Program-made: the position numbers and the translations under genes
NCBI RefSeq assembly: GCF_008831285.2
Contig: NC_045139.1
Location: 34,755,706-34,819,705 of the forward strand
Source of the DNA: Nymphaea colorata
Taxonomy: Eukaryota > Streptophyta > Magnoliopsida > Nymphaeales > Nymphaeaceae
Length of the DNA: 64,000 nt
Direction of reading: 5' to 3'
Notes under the pieces: model-generated
Database searches by the model: none
What the model saw: only the letters and a program-made list of their open reading frames with translations
Told to the model about the DNA's origin: nothing
Shown: one piece after another, positions 13,501-25,581 of the stretch
How the letters are laid out: every line of letters begins with the position of its first letter
Numbering within the stretch: the first letter of the stretch is position 1

Positions 13501-16500
13501 GCAGTTTAATCACTGGCTTTAATGCTGAACAGGAAATCTAGATCATTTGTGACAGAAAGTGAAAGTGAATCTGCTTTTGAATCCATAACTGATTAGAGTA
13601 TTTTCCTACTGCAGTGAACAGGTTAGGTCTTAGCAATATATCAAAGTAAAATAAAAAACCCTAACGAAAATGAGATCATTAAAAATGTAAAGACTTCTAC
13701 CAGTGTGACAAATGTCAATAATACTTTACAAGATTTGTCTGATGCTATCGCCAAACAGAGTAACAAGTTCCTTACCAGAAAATATTGTGATATTTTCAAC
13801 TTCTCAAAAAAATAGTTATCATGATATATAATTTTTACTTTTCCATCAAAATTCCAATTTTACTAGTATTTTAACTTTTTAAGCATATATTTCCATTTTT
13901 TATTTTTCAAATTTAAAACTTATTTAAATTTTTATCAACATTATTGAAACCATATTAGTAGAAAAATCATAATTTCATTTTTTCCATTTTTTATATGTTT
14001 TAAATTTTGGATATCTGAGGATTCTTACCAAACAAAAACAATTTTGATGACAAACTCCCAAAAAAAAAACCTTGCCATAGAGAACAACATCTGTCACAAA
14101 GCTTCCTACCTCATGACAAGCTACAAAGACAGTTAAGCACAAAGAGAAAGTACCTGATTAACAAGCTACAGTTCAGTTGACTACAAGCAGAAAACACTAT
14201 TTTGGACATGCCCCTGGATAAACTATTCATATATAACAGCTTGAGGGATAATTAAAATCTGATTATCCTGTCATCAAACTTTAGTGATTTGTATAGGCCA
14301 GTATTACCTATTGACATTTAAAACCATCTCAGTTATCAATGTAAGATTTTGTCCTTAAAACAGATTATGAAAAAGAAAATAATAATAATAATAATAATAA
14401 AAAACCGCAAGGATCAGCTAATATGAGGACATTCCTGTACAAACCTAAGCATTGAAGTCAGAGAGAACAAAAGGGCATAAAGGAGTAGAAAATAGCCGCA
14501 TGCTGGTGTTATATGAAAGGCCCATCGTTTGCTCAGAACCTAACCTGGTAGGACAATATCAAATGCCTTCCTCGAGCTCAAAAGATCAACTTCACGAACT
14601 ATAGCATCCTGTTTAATATTCCAAGTTTTCTCCAAACCTTCAGCCTCCAAATAGCCACCTTCACTTGGCATCAACCACTGCAGTCATTTGTCAACCAGTC
14701 AAGGCTCTTTCGAAGAAGAAACAAGGTTTACCATTCACCTCCAATACCATAAAAACAACTGTTAAAAAAAATTAAAAAAAAAAAAGAACCCTGGCATGCA
14801 TGCACAAATTATGGCATTAAAAGGTAAAAGCAACAAATTTTAAGTGCTTCTAAAATCATAGATTTTGGTTTTGTAGCTTAATATTGCATCTTGTCAGTTC
14901 AGTAGCTTGTAGAAAACAAATGTCACTGCAAGCACTCCATTAGTCCTTCCAACAGCAAAATTGGAACTTCAGCCTATGTAATGCATCAAGCAAGATAGGG
15001 ATTAAAAGGACTGACATAATAAAACGAAATCATTTCGCTTGAGGCCTGAAGTGCGACACACATCACTACTCCCCATGTCCATGCATATATACAACCCAAA
15101 CAAATTACATGTGTTACCTTACTATCACTAATAACATGAATTGTTTTATTATGTCCATGCATTAATATGTCTATAACGAGCACACTTACACATAAGGCCC
15201 CTGAATGATCCAAACAAAATGTGTACATTGTCTATTATAACTAAACAAATCTGATTGTCCTATTATTACTAATAATATCTAACTACCTCAAAATATTGAT
15301 GTTGAAAATACTTTTGCATGCCAAATTTGGAAACACGACATCTGAGAAGAGGTTCATATAAAGATTATCAGCTAGAAAGCTGTTGACAGCATAAAACAAG
15401 TCCCCAAACCTTCACAAGGCATCCAAAGAACTGGAGTATAAAACAAAATCACGAGGATCCATCCCCAAATCAAACAGTTAGGATTTTCTCTCCTCGAGCA
15501 TCAAGTTGACAATAAAGATAGTTCCATTCTTTTTGGACAAAAATACACAAGCTATTCTTAAAAAGAAAAAGTATAATTGAGGACAAACCAAGGCTATTAG
15601 AAGCTTCTAACCATTTTGGAGAACCTGCATTATTATAAGTTGGACTATTAGGCACTTCAAGACTTGGTTCCTGTTCATGAGAAGCACGCTCCTAAGGACA
15701 CATATTTTTTTATATCAAAACAACAATTTAATCAAACAAAATATTATGTAATCAGAAAGTTGCAGTTTCTAAAAGAAATATGAATGATTGATTTTGATTA
15801 GACACTGTTTAGTGCTCTATTCTTTCTGAAAATATTTTTCAGTCTGTGGAAAAGTTTGTTCTTTATTTCTTAAATGCTTCTCCTTCTCCTTCTCCTTCTA
15901 TATGAAAATTATATGACCTTCGGAAGAGGAGGAACTCCTGGTTTTTGAGTTACATCCCCCTTCCCACTTGAACCACCATTTCATGCTTCCACTTCCTAAT
16001 GGCTTCTCGATTATATTCCCCTCCTTGGACCTTGTGATAAACACATTTGTAAGCTAAACCTTGTCAAAATACCAACATGTAAAGCTGATTCCCAATACTA
16101 AACTGCAAGAACACATACTTAATTCACACTCTGAATGCTTGGAAGAACTGCAATTCAGAAACTTTTGCAAACGTTGCCTGAAATGGCGTCTACTTGAGAA
16201 ACCAAAGGCACCACATGAATCAAATATGAATCAAATCTACTACCTCATCTACACCTGCTCAGAATATTACAAGCCATATTTGCAAGCAAAAAGCAGTACC
16301 AATGTTTTGCATACAGCATGGTGAGACAAGGCATGCAATTATGCAAAACCAAAAAAAGAAGACCCAAAAATCTCTCACAAGTGAAAGGTATCAAAATGAT
16401 TATTTCCTACCAAGGATATCTGAATATATTAATGTGATTCTACAATCCAACATACGAATTGTGGGAAATCACGTTTGCAAATGACATATACTTGAATTGC

Positions 16501-16930
16501 GAAATCACAGAATAGAACACCAGTTACTTGATTAACATATTTCCATTTTTTTTTCTTTTTTCTCAGGCATGCAAAAATCAGCATGTGCATATCTGGAAGA
16601 ATAATGGTAAGACCAAGACACCAATCTGAAAAATAAACAATACCTTGTCAACTTTAGCAGCAACTGTTGCAGATTTTCCATATAGCTGTTCTCTAGCAGA
16701 CAATTGACCTCTAAGCTTTTTATCTTTAATTGCCTGCCGAAACAAAAGATGCAACTTCTGTCAAATTTCCACCAAGCCAATCTAGTGAAGAGCCGCCACA
16801 GAATTTCAATACAAGGAATGTCGACCAAATAATTCAATGATGTCAGCAGAACATATAGTACCTGCAACTTGGTATTATCTCCACGCAGATATTTCTTGAA
16901 GTCCAAATCATCTTCATCATGCACAGCCAT
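8501..16930 (-). CDS. UTP7: UTP7/WDR46 (BING4) U3 processome WD40 protein, 7 exons
   Basis: Exons on the minus strand are 16862-16930, 16644-16733, 14545-14677, 13363-13481, 12334-12401, 9943-9991 and 8501-9520. All introns are GT-AG and the joined 1548 bp give 515 residues. The N-terminus (MAVHDEDDLDFKKYLRG) and the Lys-rich helix after it are followed from about residue 90 by a WD40 propeller, with a clear repeat around KIKLWDLRKFE (about 285-295). The C-terminal BING4CT domain (about 341-420) includes GSGEPNFD and ANPFETTRQQRE. A Lys/Arg-rich nucleolar-type tail ends in RFVRK. In yeast and humans UTP7/WDR46 is a scaffold of the small-subunit processome that matures 18S rRNA in the nucleolus, so the same role is inferred. 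The last exon carries two thirds of the protein. Length and domain order are normal for the family. Confidence 0.96.
10482..10518. repeat. (TA)n microsatellite in UTP7 intron 6
   Basis: An uninterrupted TA dinucleotide tract of about 37 bp lies in the 2.3-kb intron between the 12334-12401 and 9943-9991 exons. Confidence 0.95.
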
Positions 16931-17879
16931 TTTTCCGCTTTATGCACAATCAAATGCTCCGTGTGATAAACTGCCAAAAAGACATGCATCTAAGCCAATA
17001 TTTAAAGCCTGCGAGATTTCAAGTTTTGAGAACCTTAAAGAGAAACAGTATTGGATCACATGAGAGGTCAGCAGGCAACTAATTGACAATTATCATTCCA
17101 TCTAGGTGAAAACATAGAAGCCCTTGAATAACGAGAAGCGACGAACCAGACACCAAGTTAAGTTGAAACACTAAAGAATCTCATAAAACCAAACATGCTT
17201 GAACATTACTTAAAAATTAAAGTAATCACGTTCTCCATCAGAGGTCATAAATAGATTAAAAGCCGCAATGACAACGAAAAAAATAAATAAAACACAGTAT
17301 AGTTGAATTCGCAAGGAGAATTTAGAACGATTATGTGGACATGTGTTTTTTTCCTGATGTAAACCAAAAAAAAAAAAAAAAACACACAAGAACCAACTAA
17401 AATCTCCAAAACCGATATTAAGCTCCTAGCAATTCTCTGTCATATTTAAAAACCTGCTCTTGTACCAGAAACCATGATAACTTGGATTTGTTGTCTGGAA
17501 GACAGCCTCGTGACCTATAGTCTTTTGAAGAATACTGTAGTTACCTGAAATTGCTGCTCGAGTGATAATTAACTACGTTTCAGGAGTCTTTCCGATTTTT
17601 CCAACAAACTAACCAATACGACCAACATTAATCAAAACTACGAAGACCAGCTGTTTTTTCTAACACTAGTACTGTGATAACCATGACTTGCTCAGTGCAA
17701 GAGTCAATATCACGATATCACCGTCTAAAACGATTCAACAGAAAAAGTATCTGTCTGTGAGACCACTTATCCTTTTTTAGGTCCATATCCATCGTCCAGC
17801 CTCACTGACGCAAATGAATAGCCTAAAGTTGAGACGTTGCATCCAGGCGAACCATGTCTGATCACTACGATAATACGTT

Positions 17880-18280
17880 ACGCCCTTCTTCTGCCGCAAC
17901 AGACAGGGGGAGAGAGAGAGTGAGGGTGAGAGACAGAGAGAGAGAGGTTAGGGTTACCTGGGAGGGGGATGGCGAACTGCAGAAGACTGCTGCAGGCGAG
18001 TTAAAAGAGGGCGGAGCGGAAGAGTGCAACCTGCGTGCTCGAGAGTACGACGCCCGAGAGAGAGGGGAGACGCGAGGGAGAGAGAGAGAGAGGGGGGAGC
18101 CGCGAGGGAGAGAGAGAGAGGGAAAAAAAAGGAAAAACCTAGGAACGCAAGGGAGAGGGGGAACGTTGTGTTCCCTCGGTAAAAAGGTTCTCATGCGGAG
18201 AGGGAGAGGAGGCACGCGAGGGAGTCGGGTGCGTCGACGAGAAAGAAGCGGGAAGAAACGCGAAGACGCGCTCCCGTGCC
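17880..18280. repeat. Purine-rich GA tract upstream of UTP7
   Basis: About 400 bp of strongly purine-biased plus-strand sequence with repeated GAGAGAGAG runs and relatively high GC content. Both strands stay open in translation because of this bias, so the apparent reading frames are not convincing genes. It lies about 1 kb upstream of the UTP7 start, where GA/CT repeats are common in plant promoters. Any regulatory role is a guess. Confidence 0.55.
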
Positions 18281-18437
18281 GTAACGGGCAAAAATAAAAT
18301 TCCAGAAAAAAATCTCCGTCTCTCGACACCGGGAAAAAATTTTCCTAATTCGACTCAACGGCCAAAAAAATTTTTTCATTTTTGATACGATGAAAAAATT
18401 TCAAATATTTGAATTATTTTTCTGGATGAACAGTTTT

Positions 18438-18466
18438 TTTCCGGCGCATCAAACGCCCCCCTAAGA
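18438..18466. repeat. One end of a MITE-like element
   Basis: The segment ends with GCATCAAACGCCCCCCTAA, which resembles the terminal sequence of PIF/Harbinger or Tourist-type elements (inverted, GGGGGCGTTTGATG) followed by a TAA-type target. A related internal motif (TATCAAACGCG) occurs near 20866 inside the larger element. I could not find the matching opposite end. Confidence 0.35.
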
Positions 18467-18574
18467 AAATATCAAATAAGAGAAATCTGTGTCTTCCAAT
18501 ACGGAACAACATGTTCTCTGCGGTTTTTTTGTCTTCGGTGAGCGAGAGGTATTAATCTCATTATCTGAAAAAGG

Positions 18575-18766
18575 CCCGAAGGCCCCCCATTATTCCTGCT
18601 TTTGGGGTCCTGAGCTGTGTCGGTGTCAGCGATAGCAACAATGCACCCTTTATTTTGGATGTCGTGTCCTACCGCCTTAAGACACAGTAACATAACGTCC
18701 ACGGGAATCGAACTAGAAACATGCCTTAATACAGGCCCCTAACTCGACCAGTTACGCTATGCCCTT
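18575..18766 (-). mobile_element. tRNA-derived SINE, copy 1
   Basis: On the minus strand this begins with a tRNA-like head: an A box at 18748-18759 (TAGCGTAACTGG) and a B box at 18705-18713 (GTTCGATTC), 34 nt apart as in a real tRNA. The anticodon arm is degenerate. The following 130 bp align by eye with the copy at 57339-57540, including a shared AAATAAAGGGT block, which indicates one SINE family. The 3' limit is approximate. Confidence 0.65.
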
Positions 18767-20182
18767 TGAAACCCGCGGTTTCTTTATCTCGCGCTTGACA
18801 TTCTTGATTGGTTTTATGCTTTTGCCATTTCTAATTCTTTTCAAATGTTGACTTTCTCTCTCATTCTGGTTTGGGTTGGATCCAGCTTTTACTGGATTCG
18901 ACTCAATTAGATTATATGTAATCGTATTTGGATATGGAACGTGCTCAAATTTTTAAACTCTATATTGATTCAAGTAGAATAAGATTTGACATTTGTATTT
19001 GTCTAAGAGCCCGACCTGGTTACAAATAGATGACGGGTCTTAAGCTAGTCGAATCCACGTACAGTTTTAAAAACATAAAAATCTAAATTCAAATCTGATT
19101 GCATATGATTTGATTGAGAACAAATTAATAAAAGTTAAATGCAGACCGAATCAAACCATTTGCATCTAAAGAAAGAGAGAGAGATTGGTAAATACCATGC
19201 ACTAGAGTAAAGGATAAAAACCATACCTCTTAAATGTGTCTTAAAAGATGTCTTAAACAAAATGGGTACCTCTTGATGTATTTATAAACACTACTTTTAT
19301 ATAAATTATGTTTTAATTCAAATCATTTTTATTGCAAAATTTTATCATTTCTACTATCGAAATCTTGATGCCGTAAAAGCCATCCAATTTTTTGTTACTA
19401 AAGATACGTGAAGAAATTATTAACTTAATATATGTTTCCCACCAAATCACTATTAGTATCATATTTATAAAGGTTAGGTTGTAGAACAAATATTTTAATG
19501 ATTAATTTTGATGAGTGTATTTTTTTGTCTTTGGTATGGTTTTTACCAATTTTCCCGTACGCACATGCGTGCGACTAAGGGACGATTCCCTCCTAAAAAA
19601 TGACAACGGTTTGCATTATTAAATCTCATTTAAGACGTAGAATAAGCGAATTAGTCATATATTTTAGATATCTCTTGTTAGTTAGGCATCATATTCACTT
19701 ATTTGGTCTTCCATTGTATTGAATATTGGAGAAATATGTTTGGTTGTCCTTTTTTTTTTTGTGTGCAATGGCTCTTCTAGGTCATTCAAATCGCAATAAT
19801 TCGATGTTTAACTTTGTCGTTAATGTATGATATGGTTGACCGGGTTTACCACCCAAAAAAAACCAAAGCTGCCACCCAACCCCTTATCTCTCCATGATAG
19901 ATACAGTTGATTGTCAAAAATACTTCAATGCTTTAAAAAATAAAATCTTTTGAATATAAGCATTACATAACATGTCATCACACGCATCCTCTTAAAGAAA
20001 ATAGTCACGTGTCCTCCTAAAGATAAGAAGCCCTACTTCAAGTTTACATCAAGCATGGATGCATTGCTATAAATATGATGTTAATCTAATGGAGTTGCCA
20101 CCAATTCGATTCAAAAAATTCATTTTAAGTCCACTAAAACAACATTAGGTAGTAGTTTTTGAGCAAGTAGGAGGAAATTCCG

Positions 20183-20395
20183 ATCACACAAATAAGGCCT
20201 AAAGCTTATTTCCTATTCGCTTACCTTCAAGGTCTAAGGGGGTTTCAATATCTATCTATGTTAGAACTTGTGCTGCATGTGCATCACACACACAAGGCCT
20301 AAAACTTATTTCTCATTCATCTATCTTCAAGGTCTAAGCGGGTTTAAGGTCTATATTAGAACTTGTGTTGTATGTAGATGAATGCATCACTATTA
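20183..20395. repeat. 100-bp diverged tandem duplication
   Basis: Two units with a period of 100 bp share AAGGCCTAAA, CTTCAAGGTCTAAG and TTAGAACTTGTG in the same order. The copies differ at several positions, so this duplication is older than the 53-bp and 30-bp ones elsewhere in the window. Confidence 0.8.
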
Positions 20396-20939
20396 CTTAT
20401 TAACATAGGGGTTAGAGGGTTTAAACATTTGTGCTATTCAATCTAGCAATTGATTACCTATACTGATTTAAACTACGGGATATTGACAAATATATGGGTT
20501 GAAGTTCATGTTGCATGACAAGTAGTGCATCAACACACAAGGGGTTTGAGCTGACTTTGAACACTCAATAAGTGGTGACTAGTGCATCACTTCTTTTTAT
20601 TTTTTCTTAACACAAACACACATTTGAACTTTCATGCTACTCCAACAAACAATTACTTGCCCACTGGACACTAGTCAAACCGATAGGCCCCACAGACAAA
20701 ACTAAAGAATCACATATTTATAATTTCACATGAAGATAGTCTGCCCTAATAATGGGGCATAGGAGATGACAATTGTAACATCCAAAAAAATTTAGGTAGT
20801 GTTTGATAGCCCGGTATTCTACTGTAGCACCGGAATAATTATTCAAATTTGAAAAAAAATTCCAGCGTATCAAACGCGAAATTATATTTTCGACCGTTCA
20901 GGTCGATTCCGGAATAATGTTTTCGGAAACATTATTCCA

Positions 20940-21560
20940 CCCCTTATTTTTCGGACCGTTGCCCTAGCGCTCGCAGCTCGCGTTGCCTCTTCCCTGCCGC
21001 GAGTTCCTCACCCAGCCACAGCCGCTACGTCCTCGTCGTCCCACGCACTCTCATTCTCCTGCTCCGGACACTCATCCTCATATCTCTCTCGCTGCCTCCC
21101 TTGTCTCCCTCCCTACGCCGTGTCGCTCCCTCTCGAGTCCCTCCCTACCTGTGCGTGAACGCCTGATTTTGCTGCAGACCATCACAGTGAGTTCCCCTTG
21201 TTTTCCCCTTTTCTTCCACTCTGATTTCTGCCTTTTCATTTGGCAACCCTTGAGATTCTATACGAGTGAAGGCGTTTGACGGTCCCTCTGCTTTCAGGAT
21301 ACATTCTTGATTCTCCAACTTGCGCCTCCTCAACGAGCGGATAGAGGCCTGTACGTCGAAAGGAAACATAGGGCGTGGCCTGAAAATCCTTGCTGGGGTA
21401 GAAATCATGATTTTGCTGTTGTTGAAGATAGCCTGATTTTGTTGTCGTTGAAGCAGTTGGGGTCGATTGACAGACGAAGAAGAACAACTGAGGAGATTGC
21501 TTTTCCCTCCCCTGCTCCTCCTGCTCCGTCACCTATTTTTCATCTTCTCTCATTCTCCCA
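20940..21560. other. GC/CT-rich block inside the Harbinger-like element
   Basis: About 600 bp rich in C and T on the plus strand, far more GC-rich than the remainder of the element. Frames are open on both strands through parts of it, none resembling a known protein. It could be a captured promoter and leader of a host gene or a native leader of the transposon. Confidence 0.4.
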
Positions 21561-22233
21561 TACCTTCACCAAGGTCAGTTCCCTTCTCTCCCTCTTTAAA
21601 CTTTTTGGTTGATTTTCCAGATATTTAGCTCTGCCATCTTTGTTCTTTTTGTTTTCTGGTTTCCTGTCTGTGCGTGCGTGACTTGCCTTCCTTTTATCTG
21701 TTCGCTTCTTTTTGTTGTTTTGTTTTCTACCTCCTATTTCACACGGTTCTGCAGACTTGCCTTCATTTTATCTGAATATGTGTTCATCAGAAGCATTCAT
21801 TAAGAAGCATGACAGTAGTTGATGTTGATGCCTCTTCTTGTCTTGTAACGAATATCGTGATCATATAGCAGCTTCAACTTCATCAGAAGCTGTTGCTGCA
21901 CCATTTGTGTGTCATCAGCTCTAAGCTGAGATGAAACCTCATCAATTGCAGAGTTCAGCTGAGCTATCTTCTCTGTTAACATCTTACGTGTTTTATGCCA
22001 TCAGCAGCATCAATCAGAACCTGTCAGCTCATCAATCAGAACCTTGAACTTTACTTATAAATTAAGAAGTTTTGTTGGAAAAGTTTGAAGCAGAAAAACC
22101 TTATCTCCGAGTTGATTACACACTACAGGCTATTTCATTGCCTCATCTTTTGTAACTGAGGTTGTAAATTTAAAATCATTTACGTGATCTCACTAAAAAA
22201 GTTGCGACAAATTGATTTTTTTTAGTTTAATTG

Positions 22234-22237
<4 letters not shown>

Positions 22238-22271
<34 letters not shown>
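22238..22271. repeat. (TA)n microsatellite
   Basis: An uninterrupted AT dinucleotide run of about 34 bp lies within the Harbinger-like element. Confidence 0.95.
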
Positions 22272-22276
<5 letters not shown>

Positions 22277-23738
22277 CATTCGACTGTCATATCTTATTGA
22301 TTGGCTAAATATTTGACATGAGTAGCTAAAACAACCATGAAACTGTCACTAGAAAATTATAAACTGTCGCTACAATTGGATAGCTGCATTCCCTGTTGGC
22401 ACAGAGGTTTGTACGAAATGCCTTTTCCATTCCTGCTGTGGTGGCTGTAAGCTTTCTTGGCCAGGTATGAACTATGGAGTTGATAATGCTTTTTTGTTGA
22501 CTTTGTTCTGATCTATGTTCTTGTGATGGTAGTCTGCTTCTATTCATTTCCATGTAATTGCTCTTAATTTGCTCTACTTTTCCAAGTAGCGTTTGGGCAT
22601 TTTTAGTTGATTTTGCATCCTTCACATGATGCATTCTTCATTTGTTTTCTATCTATTATTTTGAGTCAGTTAATTTTTATCCTTAATTGAACCTTCTGGC
22701 TTCGTCTCTCTGCTGCCATGGGCAACACCATTGAGACTTCTGGCATTGAATTATCCTTGACGAATACATAATTCTGGAAGATAATTCAATGTGTAGATGC
22801 ATGAATGTTAAACTTGGACACACACATTGGAAACTTGGAGTTGCATGAAGATAATCCATTGAGCCTCAAAATCGTAGGTGCATAGGAACTTATGACACAT
22901 GGAAACAATTGTGTTGATGATTATTAGTTATTCATATGTTTATTTTGTTTATATTTTACTTTTGTTTGTTACTGTATGTAGAATATGAGTTGATCACGCT
23001 GATCTTTATGTTTATGTTCATAGGTAATCGGAGATGAAGCCCTGACTCTCTGACAATGTCATGTTCGAGTGTCGTTCAAGGGACATATGAAGAAATACAA
23101 TCACCATATTTGGGAAGAACCTTTTTGTTTAAAATGATATACATGATGAAAGTTACATTTTGTCTGTGCTATGTATTTAACGTTGATGCTTCTGTCATAT
23201 GTAAATTAACATTTTGTACGGGGATGCCCACTCTTAGAATGGCGCCACCCATATTGCTAGTGGGGCTGAGAGTAGCCATGTTGCATGTGTATCAGCTGCT
23301 TTGGAAGGTTCAACTAAACTTTCTATCATGCTGTTTTGGGATATGAATTTTATTAGTTTGAACATGAAAGTTGACACTTGATTATGACATTCTCAGTCAG
23401 TAAATTTGAGTTTGATAATGGAGCTCTTGCTTAGTAAAGATCATGTTCATTTTATCGATGGTCGTGAGTTCGTACATGGTTACTGTATTTATCTATGTGT
23501 TTAAGAAACTATATAAAGATTATGTAAATATGGAAATATGTTTCCTTATTATCAAACACATAAATATATTTTTGAAAATATGTTTCTGTATCATCAAACA
23601 CAGAAATATATTTCTGAAAATATATTTTTCAGTCATCACAAACACACCAAAGTGAGAATCGGAAAAATCTTTCTCATTCCTTTATTCCAAGAAATATATT
23701 TCCAATTCCAGGTTTCCTTGCCATCAAACACTACCTTA

Positions 23739-25581
23739 AGTTTGTATTAAAGAATGTGAAGGAACTTCAATGACTTAGGTTGTTAAAATAATTGGTTGTG
23801 TTGGTTTTTAGTTTTTGGGGTTTGATTAAAGCTTAATAGTGGAGTGAATCATTACAATAGTATCAAAATATGATTCAACACCCAAACTTGAGGTCCCACA
23901 CATGCAGACCCATATGCTTGAAGAAAAGCAGATTGTAACATTTAAACAATTTAGTTTTGTATTGAACATTATGAGAGATATTCAAACACTTATAAAAAGA
24001 ATTGTCGTGGTTTATAGTTTTTTTTAGACCAAATTGAAACTTCTAGGTGGCGGGTTGAGATTGGCTGGACGAAAAGCGGAATAGGTTGGTTTGTATACTA
24101 TTAGACTTGATGTATAATTTAAATGGATTATCGTATAGTAGTTTCTACGTTAGCGGGGAGGGAGACAGCTGGTTGGATAGGTGGAGGGCGGGAAAAGAAA
24201 AGTATGATATCTGTCTGACTCACTGGTGCTTCGATAAAAAAAGGCACAGCGGCAGATTTGTGCCACGTTATAGGCATTAACGGTCGGTGAAAGGAGCCGC
24301 TTTTTTCTGCTTTACAGCGTCGCTCTGTCGGGGGCGTGCGAGTACAAAATATTGCTGTGCGATTTTACCTTTTTGGCCTCGACGTCAGGTGAAAGGCGTG
24401 GCGTGGGATTGAAGTTTAGTTTGTTTAACAAACAGAAATGACCAGAACCACCGCACTTCACGGTTATTTACGATAAGCGCCAAGATTTCGAAGTATTACG
24501 ATGAATGGCTCGTGGCTTTTCCTTTTCGTTTCAAAGTTTCCCTATGTTCGATTCTTGAAGCCATTTATTTGAAAGCGAAGGCCGAAATTAGGCACCGATA
24601 TCACCAGCTTATACAAAGAAGTACATTTTATGTATTCAAGCCTTGACCTGGAGTTAATATTAAGCAGTGCTGTGTGAATAAATAATAAAATTAAATCCGC
24701 TGCTGATCCAGTGACTTGCGCAGTTTAAAATTGATCAAGAACCATAAAAAATGATTATTACATGCAATATTTGAAAAAAAAAAGTAAAAGCTTTAAAATG
24801 TAACTTTAGATTTGAGTTACCCCACATACACATCACCGATATTCATCGAACATTTTTCAGAACCTTTTTATATAATACATAACACATTTTGAACAACCAT
24901 CAAATCAAAACAATTTCCTACAAATTTAATTCGAAGAATCAAGAGACTAATTGAAGCCAATTTTCACAAACACATTTTGAATCGGCTTTTCTTAATTCGT
25001 TTAACATATCAACTCTTGAATTAGCCGTAGCTTTTAGCCGTCTTGACAAGTTCGTCCAGAAGAAACAACCAGAGTGATTTCAAAAGCTTTTTTTTTTCTT
25101 CCTGAGCAGGGAAAGCAGAATTAGAAAAGGGTGTTGGATCGATATAGCAGGATGATTAGCAGCCTCCTGAAATAATCAATAAATTGACTCTCATTACTAT
25201 AATTTAATCCCCAAAAATATAAGTGGGGCGTTTCCCGTCACTTTCTCGTTCTCGGTTCTTATCAACAATGGATAAACTATTAAATTCAAAAATAATAAAT
25301 GAATACGACTTTCCCCAACTTTCTTGCTTAGCTGACACTTCCACAGTCTGCTCTCTCGGAGACATCTGAATTCCGTTGCTCGGAATTCGAGTTCCGATTC
25401 TCCGAGAGATCGTCGTCGAATAAGTAGGTGGAGGAATTGAGTGATCGAACCCGAAGGATTCCGCCTAATCGCCATTCGGTTTTTTCTGTCGGGATGTTGG
25501 GGTGACTATGGCTTCGTGATTCCGTCTTTGTACGCTTGTGATCGGTCCGGGTGAGAGGCAGGGGAGTGGTGCGGCGGAGTG
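23739..25581. other. Intergenic and 5' flank of the alpha-mannosidase gene
   Basis: No gene is supported here. The sequence is AT-rich to about 25200 and becomes GC-richer towards the mannosidase start. The final 250 bp (about 25330-25581) probably include its leader. I see no certain TATA box. Confidence 0.5.

Larger units (their letters stand above)
16931..20791. other. Intergenic: UTP7 upstream region and repeats
   Basis: This stretch starts as the UTP7 5' flank; the transcription start and any leader intron are not visible to me. It then contains a purine-rich tract (17880-18280), the end of an inverted-repeat element (about 18440-18466), a tRNA-derived SINE (18575-18766, minus) and a 100-bp tandem duplication (20183-20395). 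Elsewhere it is AT-rich with no supported gene. Confidence 0.5.
20795..23735. mobile_element. PIF/Harbinger-like DNA element, 2.94 kb, TTA target duplication
   Basis: The left end GGTAGTGTTTGATAGC and the inverted right end GCCATCAAACACTACC match at 15 of 16 positions. Both are flanked by TTA (20792-20794 and 23736-23738), the 3-bp target typical of PIF/Harbinger elements. The interior does not show a recognisable DDE transposase. A minus-strand frame at about 21800-21982 (AQLNSAIDEVSSQLRADD) loosely resembles the C-terminal helix of Myb/SANT-like partners of such transposases, with low confidence. A GC- and CT-rich block (20940-21560) near the left end looks like a gene leader. Near the right end the terminal motif ATCAAACAC recurs at 23551 and 23593. 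The element is probably non-autonomous. Confidence 0.75.

Noticed and set aside
17854-18329. Long overlapping frames on both strands
   Set aside because: They come from the GA-rich tract; compositional bias removes stop codons on both strands and there is no family resemblance.
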